A stretch of 64,000 nucleotides of DNA from Streptomyces iranensis (GTDB lineage: Bacteria > Actinomycetota > Actinomycetes > Streptomycetales > Streptomycetaceae). Below, one piece after another: positions 17,429 to 26,290 of this stretch. The stretch's first letter is position 1, and each line of letters starts with the position of its first letter. The position numbers and the translations under genes were made by a program. The stretch is taken from contig NZ_JAGGLR010000006.1 in NCBI RefSeq assembly GCF_017874715.1, positions 248,001 through 312,000 of the forward strand, in the 5' to 3' direction. The notes beneath the pieces were generated by a model. That model saw nothing but the letters and a program-made list of their open reading frames with translations, ran no database searches and was not told the DNA's origin.

Positions 17429-18184
17429 CTATCCGCCACTCCGGGCGAAGAGCGTGCCCAGCCGGTCATGGACCGGATCACGGCCCAGCAGCCGCAGCCC
17501 CTCCCAGACCGTGACCTGGTTGGCCGTGAGCACCGGCTTGCCCAGCTCCGCCTCCAGATCCGGAATCCAGGCGGCGGTGTGCAGGGCGGTGTCCGGCAGG
17601 AGCACCGCCTGGGCCTCGGGGTGGTCCCCGGCGCGGCCCAGCTCCAGCACCTCCTCCCGGCCCCAGGTGCCGACCTCCGCGGCCGTGATGATCCCGCTGC
17701 CGCGCATCGAGACCACCTCGGCGCCGGCCGCCTTCAAAAATGCCCGGAAGTAGTCGGCGACGTCCTCCGGGTAGGTGGCGGCGATGGCCACCCGGTCGGC
17801 GCCGAGCGCCTGCACCGCGTGGGCGAAGGCGAAGGAGGTGCTGGAGGCGGGCATCCCCGCCGTCTCGCTCAGCTCGCGCACCTGCTCCTTGGCACCCTCC
17901 CAGCCGAAGACGAAGCTGGCGCTGGTGCACGCCCAGACCACGGCACGGGCGCCGCGCTCGGCGAGCTCGGCGACCCCGGCCGAGAGGCGGGCCGCCGATC
18001 CCATCTCCAGCAGGGCGTCCACCCGATGGGCGTCCTCACCGATGTCGGTGTGGACGAGCGGAAGCCGGATGTCGCCGCTGTCGCCGCCGAGCATGCCTTC
18101 CAGGCGCGGGTATTCGTCCTCGGCGGAGTATCCGGGGTAGAGAAAGCCGACCGTGTCCGGGGCCGGGTGCGTCGAGTCCACCAT
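17429..18184 (-). CDS. Asp/Glu racemase or maleate isomerase family enzyme
   Basis: The 251-residue protein belongs to the two-cysteine racemase superfamily that includes maleate cis-trans isomerase, arylmalonate decarboxylase and EutA. The first catalytic cysteine is in AVVWACTSASFVFG. The second expected cysteine region reads AVLLPDTALHTAAW, with Asp/Thr in place of Cys, so it may act by a one-cysteine mechanism like a decarboxylase. ELGKPVLTANQVTVWEGLRLLG is the usual C-terminal signature, here spanning a substrate-loop helix. ATG 18184 follows AAGGAGG. It neighbours a second member (18518-19537), and both lie beside an Ehu-type importer, suggesting turnover of an imported small carboxylate. 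Confidence 0.82.
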   Translation of the reverse strand: MVDSTHPAPDTVGFLYPGYSAEDEYPRLEGMLGGDSGDIRLPLVHTDIGEDAHRVDALLEMGSAARLSAGVAELAERGARAVVWACTSASFVFGWEGAKEQVRELSETAGMPASSTSFAFAHAVQALGADRVAIAATYPEDVADYFRAFLKAAGAEVVSMRGSGIITAAEVGTWGREEVLELGRAGDHPEAQAVLLPDTALHTAAWIPDLEAELGKPVLTANQVTVWEGLRLLGRDPVHDRLGTLFARSGG

Positions 18185-18338
18185 GACTGCCTCCTTGACT
18201 GGCGGCCCCCGCGAGCGCCGCCGCTGCACTGCTGTCACTTCTTCTACACCGCGGACACCCGGCGGGTTCCCACCCGCCGGACAGCCTCCCTCGCGTAGGT
18301 GCCGGGCCTGCCCGTCCCACCCGGACAGGCTTCCCGGC

Positions 18339-18429
18339 CACGCCGGGGCACCCACCCCGAACGTCGCGCCGGGACACGGGACACCCGCCCCGAACGCCAC
18401 GCCGGGGCACGGGGCACCCACCCCGAACG
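18339..18429. repeat. 33-bp GC-rich tandem repeat, about 2.8 copies
   Basis: Between the two isomerase genes, units ending CACCCACCCCGAACG recur with a 33-bp period: 18339-18363 partial, 18364-18396, 18397-18429. Copies differ at a few positions. The rest of the 333-bp gap (18185-18517) shows no gene. The repeat is too short and too divergent in spacing for CRISPR. Confidence 0.6.
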
Positions 18430-18517
18430 CCGGGCCGGGTCCGGCCGCGCCAGGGCGCCCGCCCCCTCGCCCAGCGGCGGGCACCCGTCACATCACGTCA
18501 CATCCCGCCGGGCCGTC

Positions 18518-19537
18518 TCACCCCGCGGCCGGGCCTCCGGAATCGTCCAGGTACGGGCCCTCGCCGAGGCCGGTGCCGAAGCCGGGGTCGAGCCCGTCGG
18601 CCGGGTCGCCGTCCGGCCCCGGCGAGGCCGCCCCGGCCAGCGCCGCCTCCGGCTCGTCCACCACGGACTCGACCGCCTCCACGGCCCCGAGCATCGACTC
18701 GACGACCGGGTCCGTCACCGGGAACGGGCCGCTCGGCGACACCGACATCCCCGCCGGACCGGACCGGGCCACCGGGTCCAGCAGCGCCTGGTACGGCCCC
18801 ACGGCCTGGGCGCCGATCGCCCGCAGCGCCGCCCACATGGTGACCTGGTTCGCGGACAGCACGGGCATTCGCAGCTCCGCCTCCAGCTGCGGGATCACGT
18901 CGTAGGTCGGCAGATTGGTGCAGCTGATGAAGAGCGCGTCGGTGGCCCCGACCACCGCCTGCCGGGCCATGTCGACCACATCGCGGTACGGCACCTTCCA
19001 GATGTGCCGGGTCAGTCCGAGGTACGCCCGCCCGGTGACGGTCATCCCGCCTTCGGCCAGATACTCCTCCAGCGAGTCGGTGACGGACTGGGTGTACGGC
19101 GTCACCACCGCGATCCGCCGGGCGCCGATCTCCCGCAGCGCCTCCAGCAGCGCGCCCGAGGTGGTCAGCGACGGGATCTCACCCGCCTGGGACATGGCCG
19201 CGCACATCGCGCGCTCCCCGGCCACACCGCCGACGAAACTGCCCGAGGTGCACGCGTACGCCACCACTTCCGGTGCGACGGCCGCCAGCGCCTGCACCGC
19301 GTCGTGCAAGGTCTCGTGCTCACTTACGAGCCGCGCCAGGTCGAGGCTCACCTCGACGGGTACGAACGGGGTACGGGTGAGGTGGAGGGACACCTCGTCC
19401 GGCACCCAGCGCCACAGCTCACGGTCGAGTGCGAAGTCGAACGGTGCCACCACACCCACGCCGCGCTGCGGTCGTGGGCCACCCAGAAAAGAGACGTCCA
19501 AAGCGAGCCCCAATACGGAACGGAGGGACTGGACCAT
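18518..19537 (-). CDS. Maleate isomerase/EutA-like Asp/Glu racemase superfamily enzyme
   Basis: This 339-residue protein has both catalytic cysteine regions of the superfamily, VVAYACTSGSFVGG near 93 and ALFISCTNLPTYD near 205, plus MPVLSANQVTMWAALRAIG. It is thus a better candidate for a two-cysteine isomerase than its neighbour at 17429. A long acidic, proline/glycine-rich C-terminal tail (about 265-339) is unusual for the family. The start at 19537 has no ribosome site, and a later non-ATG start is possible. It is divergent from the hydroxyacid dehydrogenase gene and probably shares regulation with it. Confidence 0.8.
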   Translation of the reverse strand: MVQSLRSVLGLALDVSFLGGPRPQRGVGVVAPFDFALDRELWRWVPDEVSLHLTRTPFVPVEVSLDLARLVSEHETLHDAVQALAAVAPEVVAYACTSGSFVGGVAGERAMCAAMSQAGEIPSLTTSGALLEALREIGARRIAVVTPYTQSVTDSLEEYLAEGGMTVTGRAYLGLTRHIWKVPYRDVVDMARQAVVGATDALFISCTNLPTYDVIPQLEAELRMPVLSANQVTMWAALRAIGAQAVGPYQALLDPVARSGPAGMSVSPSGPFPVTDPVVESMLGAVEAVESVVDEPEAALAGAASPGPDGDPADGLDPGFGTGLGEGPYLDDSGGPAAG

Positions 19538-19686
19538 TGGCCAGAGATTTGGATGGAGAGAGCCGGACTGATGCCGGGGGACGCCGGGACAGATGCCGTT
19601 GTTGACGACGGTAGTTTCCGCTGCCTAGCGTGGTCAATCCTCAAACTGAGGCGCCTGCCCGCTCCTTCTTCAGGCAAACCCATCCA

Positions 19687-19698
19687 CGTTTCGAAACG
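19687..19698. promoter_or_regulatory. Perfect 12-bp palindrome, candidate operator
   Basis: CGTTTCGAAACG is a perfect palindrome ending 11 bp before the ATG at 19710, in the divergent promoter region of the catabolic genes. Since no ribosome site precedes that ATG, the transcript may be leaderless, which would place the palindrome over the promoter. The IclR-type regulator encoded at 26291 is the natural candidate ligand-responsive repressor. Confidence 0.4.
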
Positions 19699-19709
19699 GT
19701 TTCCCGCCT

Positions 19710-20657
19710 ATGTCCGAAAGCACAGTTGTCGTCTTCGGCGACCAGCCGCCGGTCCACCTGGACCGGGTGGCCGGCCGGGCCAAGGTGCTCGTGTGTGACG
19801 AGAATTCGCTGCCCCAGGCGCTCCCCACCGCGGATGTGCTCCTGGTCTGGGACTTCACCTCCGACGCGGTCCGCGACGCCTGGCCCGGCGAGGGCCCCCG
19901 GCCGGCGTGGGTCCATACCGCGAGCGCGGGGGTGGACCGGCTGCTCTGCCCCGAACTCGTCGCGTCCGACACGGTACTGACCAATGCCCGAGGGGTCTTC
20001 GAGCAGCCGATCGCGGAGTACGTGGCCGGTCTCGTGGTCGCCATGGCCAAGGACTTCCACGGAAGCTGGGAGCTGCAGCGGCAGCGGCGCTGGCAGCACC
20101 GCGAGACGATGCGGCTGGCCGGAACGCGCGCCGTGGTCGTGGGCGCGGGTCCCATCGGCCGGGCGATCGGCTCCACCCTGGCCGCGCTCGGCGTGGTGGT
20201 CGACCTGGTGGGCCGCACCGCGCGGCAGGGCGTGCGCGGCGGCGACGAGCTGCCCGAGCTGCTTCCGTCGGCCGACTGGGTGGTGAGCGCGGCGCCGCTC
20301 ACCGACGCCAACCGCGGCATGTTCGACCGCACCGTCTTCGACCGGATGAAGCCGTCCGCCCGGTTCATCAACGTCGGCCGCGGCCCCCTGGTCGTCGAGA
20401 AGGACCTTACGGCGGCCCTGGTCGCCCGGCGGATCGCCGGCGCGGCCCTGGACGTCTTCGAACACGAGCCGCTGGCCTCGGACGATCCCCTGTGGGACGT
20501 ACCCGGGCTGTTCGTCTCGCCCCATATGAGCGGCGACACGGTCGGGTGGCGCGACCATCTGGCCGACCAGTTCCAGGACAACTACGAGCGCTGGTGCGCG
20601 GGCGAACCACTGCTCAACATCGTCGACAAACGCCTCGGGTACGTACCGGTGGACTGA
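19710..20657 (+). CDS. D-2-hydroxyacid dehydrogenase
   Basis: The 315-residue NAD(P)-dependent enzyme has a Rossmann motif VVVGAGPIGRAIG near 145. The catalytic Arg region is INVGRGPLVVEKDL, the Glu region ALDVFEHEPL, and the His region LFVSPHMSGDT, where the catalytic histidine is in SPHMSG. It reversibly reduces 2-keto acids to D-2-hydroxyacids. It heads the rightward catabolic unit, 25 nt before the amidase gene. The true substrate may be the acid released by the amidase or made by the isomerases; that is inference from order alone. Confidence 0.88.
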   Translation: MSESTVVVFGDQPPVHLDRVAGRAKVLVCDENSLPQALPTADVLLVWDFTSDAVRDAWPGEGPRPAWVHTASAGVDRLLCPELVASDTVLTNARGVFEQPIAEYVAGLVVAMAKDFHGSWELQRQRRWQHRETMRLAGTRAVVVGAGPIGRAIGSTLAALGVVVDLVGRTARQGVRGGDELPELLPSADWVVSAAPLTDANRGMFDRTVFDRMKPSARFINVGRGPLVVEKDLTAALVARRIAGAALDVFEHEPLASDDPLWDVPGLFVSPHMSGDTVGWRDHLADQFQDNYERWCAGEPLLNIVDKRLGYVPVD

Positions 20658-20682
20658 TCGCAGGACCTGAACGGAGAGCCGG

Positions 20683-22098
20683 ATGACCGACATTCACGAC
20701 CTGACAGCCGTTCAACTCGTCGAGCGCTATGCCTCCGGCGAGCTCTCCCCCGTCGAGGCGACCCGTGCCGTCCTCCACCGGATCGAGCAGATTCAGCCGG
20801 AGGTGAACGCCTTCACCCGGGTGGACGCCGAGGGCGCGCTGCGGCAGGCGGAGGAGTCCGCCGAGCGGTGGCGGCGCGGGACCCCGGTGGGCCTGGTGGA
20901 CGGCGTCCCGGTGTCGGTGAAGGACATCCTGTTGCAGCGCGGCGCCCCCACCCTGCGCGGTTCGCGGACCGTACGGCCCGAGGGCAGCGCATGGGACGAG
21001 GACGCGCCCTCGGTGGCGCGGCTGCGCGAGCACGGCGCGGTGTTCGTCGGGAAGACCACGACCCCGGAGTTCGGCTGGAAGGGCGTCACCGACAGCCCGG
21101 TCCACGGGGTCACCGGCAATCCGTACGACCCCCAGCGGACCGCGGGCGGCTCCAGTGGCGGCAGCGCGGCCGCGGTCGCGCTGGGCGCGGGTCCGCTGAG
21201 CCTGGGGACGGACGGCGGGGGCTCGGTCCGTATCCCGGCGGCCTTCTGCGGCATCTTCGCGCTGAAACCCACCTATGGGAGGGTTCCGCTCTATCCGGCG
21301 AGCGCGTTCGGCACCCTGGCCCATGTGGGGCCGATGGCCCGGGACGCGGCCGACGCGGCGCTGCTGATGGATGTGATCTCCGGTCCGGACTGGCGCGACT
21401 GGTCCCAGCTGGGCCCCGCCGAGGGCGGCTTCCGGGAGGCGCTCACCTCCGGCGGGGGCGGAGTGGACGGCCTGCGGATCGCCTACAGCCCCGCGCTCGG
21501 CGGCGCGGCCGTGGTCGACCCGGAGGTGGCCGCGTCGGTGCGGCGGGCGGTGGACCTGCTGGCGGAGCTGGGCGCGGTGGTCGAGGAGATCGACCCGGGG
21601 TTCGAGGACCCGGTGGAGGCGTTCCACACGCTGTGGTTCAGCGGCGCGGCCCGGGTGGTGCAGCCGCTGGGGCAGGAGGACTGGGAGCTGCTGGACCCGG
21701 GGCTGCGCGAGATCTGCGCCCAGGGGGCGTCGTACAGCGCGCTGGACTATCTGGCGGCCGTGGATGTGCGGATGGCGCTCGGCCACGCCATGGGGCGGTT
21801 CCACTCCGCGTACGACCTGCTGGTCACCCCCGCGCTGCCGATCACCGCGTTCGAGGCGGGGGTCGAGGTGCCCAAGGGGTCGGAGCACCCCCGGTGGACC
21901 GGCTGGACGCCGTTCACCTACCCGTTCAACCTGACCCAGCAGCCCGCGGCCTCGGTGCCGTGCGGCCTCAGCGGCGCGGGCCTGCCGATCGGGGTGCAGC
22001 TGGTGGGCGCGCGCCACGCGGACGCGCTTGTGCTGCGCGCGGCGCACGCGCTGTTCGAGGCGGGGCTGGCGGACGGGGTGCGCCCCCCGGCGGCGTAA
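20683..22098 (+). CDS. Amidase-signature family hydrolase
   Basis: The 471-residue protein carries the amidase signature. The catalytic lysine is in VPVSVKDIL, the cis-serine in AGGSSGGSAAAVA and the nucleophile serine in DGGGSVRIPAAF, with FALKPTYGRVP following. The family hydrolyses amides, and members such as AtzF or GatA differ mainly in the C-terminus. Here it lies between a hydroxyacid dehydrogenase and the Ehu transporter genes, so cleavage of an imported amide or N-acyl compound is plausible. It is not GatA: there are no gatB/gatC neighbours. Confidence 0.9.
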   Translation: MTDIHDLTAVQLVERYASGELSPVEATRAVLHRIEQIQPEVNAFTRVDAEGALRQAEESAERWRRGTPVGLVDGVPVSVKDILLQRGAPTLRGSRTVRPEGSAWDEDAPSVARLREHGAVFVGKTTTPEFGWKGVTDSPVHGVTGNPYDPQRTAGGSSGGSAAAVALGAGPLSLGTDGGGSVRIPAAFCGIFALKPTYGRVPLYPASAFGTLAHVGPMARDAADAALLMDVISGPDWRDWSQLGPAEGGFREALTSGGGGVDGLRIAYSPALGGAAVVDPEVAASVRRAVDLLAELGAVVEEIDPGFEDPVEAFHTLWFSGAARVVQPLGQEDWELLDPGLREICAQGASYSALDYLAAVDVRMALGHAMGRFHSAYDLLVTPALPITAFEAGVEVPKGSEHPRWTGWTPFTYPFNLTQQPAASVPCGLSGAGLPIGVQLVGARHADALVLRAAHALFEAGLADGVRPPAA

Positions 22099-22139
22099 GG
22101 CCCGCTGCTCGTGGCCCGGGGCGGCTCCGCCCAGGGCCA

Positions 22140-22310
22140 CGGGCCCCGCCCATGCGCTGCGCGAGGCACAGGCCGGGGACCATGCGCCGCGCCGGGCGCA
22201 GGCCGAGGGCCATGCGCCGCGCCGGGCACAAGCCGAGGGCCTGTGCCCGGCGCGAGCCGAGGTCTACGCCCGGCGCGAGCGCCGAGGTCTACGCTCGGCG
22301 GAAGTTCAGG
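22140..22310. repeat. Degenerate GC-rich short tandem repeats
   Basis: The 190-bp gap between the amidase and DUF3830 genes is filled with variants of CATGCGCCGCGCCGGGCACAGGCCGAGG at roughly 30-bp period, then two copies of GAGCCGAGGTCTACGC-like units. It looks like expanded, slippage-prone intergenic DNA. No gene or clear terminator is seen. Confidence 0.5.
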
Positions 22311-22798
22311 GTCTCCCCCAGCGCCCCCGCGCGCCACAGATCCTGGCAGGCGTCGGCCATGCGGTCGAGGCCGTCCACGATCGTGCCCCAGACGATCCCG
22401 GGCACCCAGCCCGCGTCGCCGTTGATCAGCAGGTTGTTCCGCTCGTAGAAGAGCGCCAGGTCGATCACCTGCCGCCGTCCCTGGTGCTTGGCCTCGGTCT
22501 CGTAGCCGTACGACTTGGTCCCGAGCTGGGTGTCCGAGAAGGTGAAGTAGCACAGGTCCCCGGGGATCGGGGTGATCGTCGGGTTCTCGAGGGGCGGCTC
22601 CTCGGGCGCGAAGGGGGGCAGCAGCGCGTAGATCTCGTTGCGTGCGTACTTCGCGTGATACACATCACCCCCGAGCGGCAGCGCGTTCCACACCGCGTCG
22701 CAGGTGATCGGCGCGAGATCGTCAAGGAGCTTGGCCGTGCACCTCACCCCGCGCTTGTCGAGCGAGACCTCGATGAACCGGTCGGCTCGGTCAACCAT
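22289..22798 (-). CDS. DUF3830 family protein
   Basis: This 169-residue protein matches the DUF3830 family of small cyclophilin-like beta proteins: CDAVWNALPLGGDVYHAKYA near 33-52, GDLCYFTF, and FYERNNLLINGDAGWVPG near the C-terminus. Members occur next to amidases and transporters in catabolic loci, but no biochemical role is established to my knowledge. ATG 22798 follows GGAGGAAAG. It is divergent from ehuB, with a 120-bp shared promoter region. The protein has no signal peptide or membrane segments. Confidence 0.85.
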   Translation of the reverse strand: MVDRADRFIEVSLDKRGVRCTAKLLDDLAPITCDAVWNALPLGGDVYHAKYARNEIYALLPPFAPEEPPLENPTITPIPGDLCYFTFSDTQLGTKSYGYETEAKHQGRRQVIDLALFYERNNLLINGDAGWVPGIVWGTIVDGLDRMADACQDLWRAGALGETLNFRRA

Positions 22799-22918
22799 CG
22801 ACTTTCCTCCAGGTCGCTTCGGAACCAGTCCTGTCCCAGGGGACTACCCAGACATCGGCTGTATCAAGGGCCGGAAACGACCTGCATACATTTGCCGGAG
22901 TCGGGTAGCCGCGCGCCC

Positions 22919-23842
22919 ATGGCTCCACCACGTGGGAAAGACACCGATAGCAGAGAAATAGCCAAAATGGGCCCAAGCCGCCGCGCCCTTCTCGCCGGCG
23001 GTGCGGCTCTGGGTCTGCTGGGCGCGGCCGGCTGCAGCCGGGTGTCCGGCTCCGGCGCCAAGGACGGGGGCAACCTGCTGGAGCGACTGCGGTCGCAAGG
23101 GACGGTCCGGCTGGGAATTGCGGGGGAGATCCCATTCGGCTACATCGACGAGAAGGGCGAGTTCACCGGCGAGGCGCCGGAGATCGCGAAAGTCATCTTC
23201 AAGCGGCTGGGCGTGCCCAAGGTCCAGCCGGTTCCGACCGAGTTCGGCTCGCTCATCCCGGGCCTTCGGTCGCAGCAGTTCGACGTGGTCTCGGCGGGGA
23301 TGTACATCAACCCCGAGCGCTGCGCCCAGGTGATCTTCTCGGACCCCGACTACCGCATGCGTGACGCGTTCATCGTGCGCAAGGGAAACCCCAAAAACCT
23401 GCACAATTACGAAGATATCTTTAAAAAGAAGGCCAAAATGGCCACCGGCACCGCCTACGCCGAGATCGGCTATGCGGAGGACGTCGGGATCAAGCAGAGC
23501 GACATGCTGATCCTCCCCGACCAGCTGGCCGGGCTGCTCGCCGTGGAGCAGGGCCGGGCCGATGTCTTCGCGGGCACGACCGTGACCGTCCACAACGTGG
23601 TGAAGCAGCGGAACAGCCAGCGGGCCGAGGCCACCGAGCCGTTCCAGGCGTACGTCGACGGCAAGCCGGACATCGGCGCCGGCGGCTTCGCCTTCCGGCC
23701 GGAGGAGACCAAGCTCCGGGACGCCTTCAACGTGGAGCTGCACAAGATGAAGAAGAGCGGCGAGCTGCTGCGCATCGTGCGGCCCTTCGGCTTCACCAAG
23801 GAAGAGATGACCGATCTGACCGCCAAGGAGCTGTGCTCATGA
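22919..23842 (+). CDS. ehuB: Ectoine/hydroxyectoine-type ABC substrate-binding lipoprotein
   Basis: The 307-residue extracellular binding protein closely fits EhuB, as in VRLGIAGEIPFGYIDEKGEF and FDVVSAGMYINPERCAQVIF. It has a twin-arginine-like SRRALLAGG and a lipobox LLGAAGCS, so it is exported and lipidated. EhuB binds ectoines with high affinity; whether this copy does is unproven, since eutD/eutE are not seen here. Two in-frame ATGs (22919, 22967) are possible. The first was chosen to keep the charged n-region, but neither has a strong ribosome site. It overlaps ehuC by ATGA. Confidence 0.88.
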   Translation: MAPPRGKDTDSREIAKMGPSRRALLAGGAALGLLGAAGCSRVSGSGAKDGGNLLERLRSQGTVRLGIAGEIPFGYIDEKGEFTGEAPEIAKVIFKRLGVPKVQPVPTEFGSLIPGLRSQQFDVVSAGMYINPERCAQVIFSDPDYRMRDAFIVRKGNPKNLHNYEDIFKKKAKMATGTAYAEIGYAEDVGIKQSDMLILPDQLAGLLAVEQGRADVFAGTTVTVHNVVKQRNSQRAEATEPFQAYVDGKPDIGAGGFAFRPEETKLRDAFNVELHKMKKSGELLRIVRPFGFTKEEMTDLTAKELCS

Positions 23843-24591
23843 CGGCCGGGCTGTGGGAAAACTGGCTTCTTCCGGGCGTCTGGATCACCATCCAGCTGAC
23901 CCTGTACAGCGCGATCTTCGCGGCCGTCGTGGCGTTCGGCATCGGGATCGCGCGCACCTCCCCGCTGTGGATCGTCCGCTTTCTGACCGGCTTCTATGTG
24001 GAGGTCTTCCGCGGCACCTCGGCCCTGGTGCTGATGTTCTGGCTGTTCTTCGTGATGCCGCTGGCGTTCCAGTACCAGCTGGTGCCGATGTGGGCCGCGG
24101 TACTGGCGCTGGGGCTCACCTACGGGGCGTACGGCTCGGAGATCGTGCGTGGCGCGATCGCCGCGGTGGCTCCGGCACAGCGTGAGGCGGCCATCGCGCT
24201 CAGCTTCACGCCCGCGCAGCGGATGCGCCGGGTGATCCTGCCGCAGGCGATCCCGGAGATGATCCCGCCCTTCAACAATCTGCTGATCGAGCTGTTGAAG
24301 GCGACCGCCCTGGTCTCCGCGGTGAGCGTCGCCGACATCACCTTCGCCGCCCAGCTCTCGCGGCTGGCGACCGGTGACAGCCTCGAGATCTACGCGATCA
24401 TCCTGGTCCTCTACTTCGTGCTGGCCTTCGTCCTCACCCGGCTGATGCGGCTGCTGGAGCGGCGCGCCAAGGCGGGCATCGGCCAGGCCCCCGTGAAGTC
24501 CGGCAAGGGCCCGCTGATCACCCGGAAGCTGTCCGCGCGCCAGGAGGCCGAGCAGTCGTCCAACATCATCACGGCGGGAGGTGCCCAGTGA
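23839..24591 (+). CDS. ehuC: ABC permease EhuC
   Basis: This 250-residue polar-amino-acid-type permease has about five membrane helices. The EAA-loop lies in REAAIALSFTPAQRMRRVIL, and EVFRGTSALVLMFWLFF is typical of the family. It pairs with EhuD to form the channel. ATG 23839 overlaps the ehuB stop by four bases. The C-terminal tail (about 215-250) is hydrophilic and charged. Confidence 0.9.
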   Translation: MTAGLWENWLLPGVWITIQLTLYSAIFAAVVAFGIGIARTSPLWIVRFLTGFYVEVFRGTSALVLMFWLFFVMPLAFQYQLVPMWAAVLALGLTYGAYGSEIVRGAIAAVAPAQREAAIALSFTPAQRMRRVILPQAIPEMIPPFNNLLIELLKATALVSAVSVADITFAAQLSRLATGDSLEIYAIILVLYFVLAFVLTRLMRLLERRAKAGIGQAPVKSGKGPLITRKLSARQEAEQSSNIITAGGAQ

Positions 24592-25238
24592 GCTGGAACT
24601 GGGATGTGGCGAAGGACTTCCTCCCCGAGCTGGGCAAGGGACTGCTGATCACCCTGGAGGCGACCGCCCTGGGCTCGGTCCTGGCGTTCGCGCTCGGCCT
24701 GGTGTGGGCGATGGCCTTCCGCTCGCCTACCCGCTTCGTCCGCTGGCCGGTGGCGGCGGTCGTGGAGTTCATCCGCAACACGCCGCTGCTGGTGCAGCTG
24801 TTCTTCTTCTACTACGTGCTGCCGACCTGGGACATCAAGTTCTCGGCGCTCACCACCGGGGTGATCGCGCTCGGTCTGCACTACTCGACGTACACCGCCG
24901 AGGTCTACCGGGCCGGTATCGACGGTGTGCCCAAGGGCCAGTGGGAGGCGGCGACCGCGCTCAGCCTCTCCCGCGGCCGTACCTGGATTGCGGTGATCCT
25001 GCCGCAGGCCATTCGCCGGGTGGTGCCCGCACTGGGCAACTACGTCATCGCGATGCTGAAGGACTCCCCGATGCTCGCGCTGATCGGCGTCGTCGACATG
25101 CTGCAGAAGGCGCGCGCGGAGGGCGCGTCGTCCTTCCAGTACATCGAGCCCTACACGATGGTCGGCATCGCCTTCATCGTCATCGCCTATCCGGCTTCCC
25201 TTCTGATGCGAGCCCTGGAGCGTCGTCTTGGCCACTGA
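24588..25238 (+). CDS. ehuD: ABC permease EhuD
   Basis: The 216-residue permease is the partner of EhuC. It has VVEFIRNTPLLVQLFFFYY, an EAA-loop in QWEAATALSLSRGRTWIAVI, and about five helices. GTG 24588 overlaps the ehuC stop as GTGA after GGGAGG, so translation is coupled. The heterodimer should import the ligand delivered by EhuB. Confidence 0.9.
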   Translation: MSWNWDVAKDFLPELGKGLLITLEATALGSVLAFALGLVWAMAFRSPTRFVRWPVAAVVEFIRNTPLLVQLFFFYYVLPTWDIKFSALTTGVIALGLHYSTYTAEVYRAGIDGVPKGQWEAATALSLSRGRTWIAVILPQAIRRVVPALGNYVIAMLKDSPMLALIGVVDMLQKARAEGASSFQYIEPYTMVGIAFIVIAYPASLLMRALERRLGH

Positions 25239-26031
25239 AACCGACCACACGAACCCTGCCGTGGACGGCAGTGAACTGATCCGCTTCGACCAGGTGACCA
25301 AGCGCTTCGGCAGCAATACGGTCCTGGACAACCTCGACTTCTCGGTCTCCTCCGGCAAGCACGTCACCCTGATCGGCCCCTCGGGTTCGGGCAAGACCAC
25401 GATCCTGCGGCTGCTGATGACGCTGATCAAGCCGGACGAGGGCACGATCAAGGTCGACGGCGACTACCTGACCCATGAGGACAGGGCCGGCAAGCTGGTC
25501 CCGGCGGGCGAGAAGCACACCAGAGAGGTGCGCAAGAAGATCGGAATGGTCTTCCAGCAGTTCAACCTCTTCCCCAATATGCGGGTGCTGCGGAACATCA
25601 CCGAGGCCCCGGTGAATGTGCTGGGCCTCAGCAAGGACGAGGCCGAGACCCGCGCCCGGGAGCTGCTCGACCTGGTCGGGCTCGGCGACAAGTGCGACGC
25701 GTACCCGACGCAGCTGTCCGGCGGGCAGCAGCAGCGGGTGGCGATCGCGCGGGCGCTGGCGATGCGGCCGCAGGTGATGCTGCTGGACGAGGTGACGTCG
25801 GCGCTGGACCCGGAGCTGGTGGCCGGGGTGCTGGATGTGCTGCGTGACATCGCTCACACAACGGACATCACCATGCTCTGTGTCACCCATGAGATGAACT
25901 TCGCGCGGGACATCTCCGACGATGTACTGATGTTCGACTCGGGCCGGGTGATCGAGTCCGGACCGCCGGAGAAGATCTTCACCGAGCCGGAGCACGAGCG
26001 GACGAGGGAGTTCCTGAGCGCGGTTCTCTAG
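25228..26031 (+). CDS. ehuA: ABC ATP-binding protein EhuA
   Basis: The 267-residue ATPase powers EhuBCD. Walker A is GPSGSGKTTI near 51, the Q-loop lies in GMVFQQFNLFPNM, the signature is LSGGQQQRVAIARAL, Walker B is VMLLDEVTSALDPEL, and the H-loop is CVTHEM. The likely start is TTG 25228, overlapping ehuD by 11 bases. It closes the ehuBCDA operon, and the 259 bp that follow contain no gene or recognisable terminator. Confidence 0.92.
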   Translation: MATETDHTNPAVDGSELIRFDQVTKRFGSNTVLDNLDFSVSSGKHVTLIGPSGSGKTTILRLLMTLIKPDEGTIKVDGDYLTHEDRAGKLVPAGEKHTREVRKKIGMVFQQFNLFPNMRVLRNITEAPVNVLGLSKDEAETRARELLDLVGLGDKCDAYPTQLSGGQQQRVAIARALAMRPQVMLLDEVTSALDPELVAGVLDVLRDIAHTTDITMLCVTHEMNFARDISDDVLMFDSGRVIESGPPEKIFTEPEHERTREFLSAVL

Positions 26032-26290
26032 CCCTCCGGCCGGCCCGTCCAACCGCTGCCGGGCTGATCCCCCGCCCCCTGACGGGTAGATCATCCGGCC
26101 CCGGCCGGGCCCGGTCCGGCGCTGCCCCCGCGACCCTCCCGCGGGGGCACGCCATTGTCATATGCCCAGGACATACGCCCCAGCTGACCGGGGCCGAGGC
26201 GCCTCGGCAATATCCTCAACAGCCGATCCGGATAAGCCCCTTGGCGGTTATCGTGATACAAAGCCACGCCAACCTGCGAGGGGGGAAATC

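Noticed and set aside
18339..18429. Possible CRISPR array
   Set aside because: Repeats are imperfect and contiguous, with no unique spacers and no cas genes nearby.
20683..22098. GatA subunit of the tRNA amidotransferase
   Set aside because: No gatC or gatB is linked, and the context is catabolic (hydroxyacid dehydrogenase, ABC importer).
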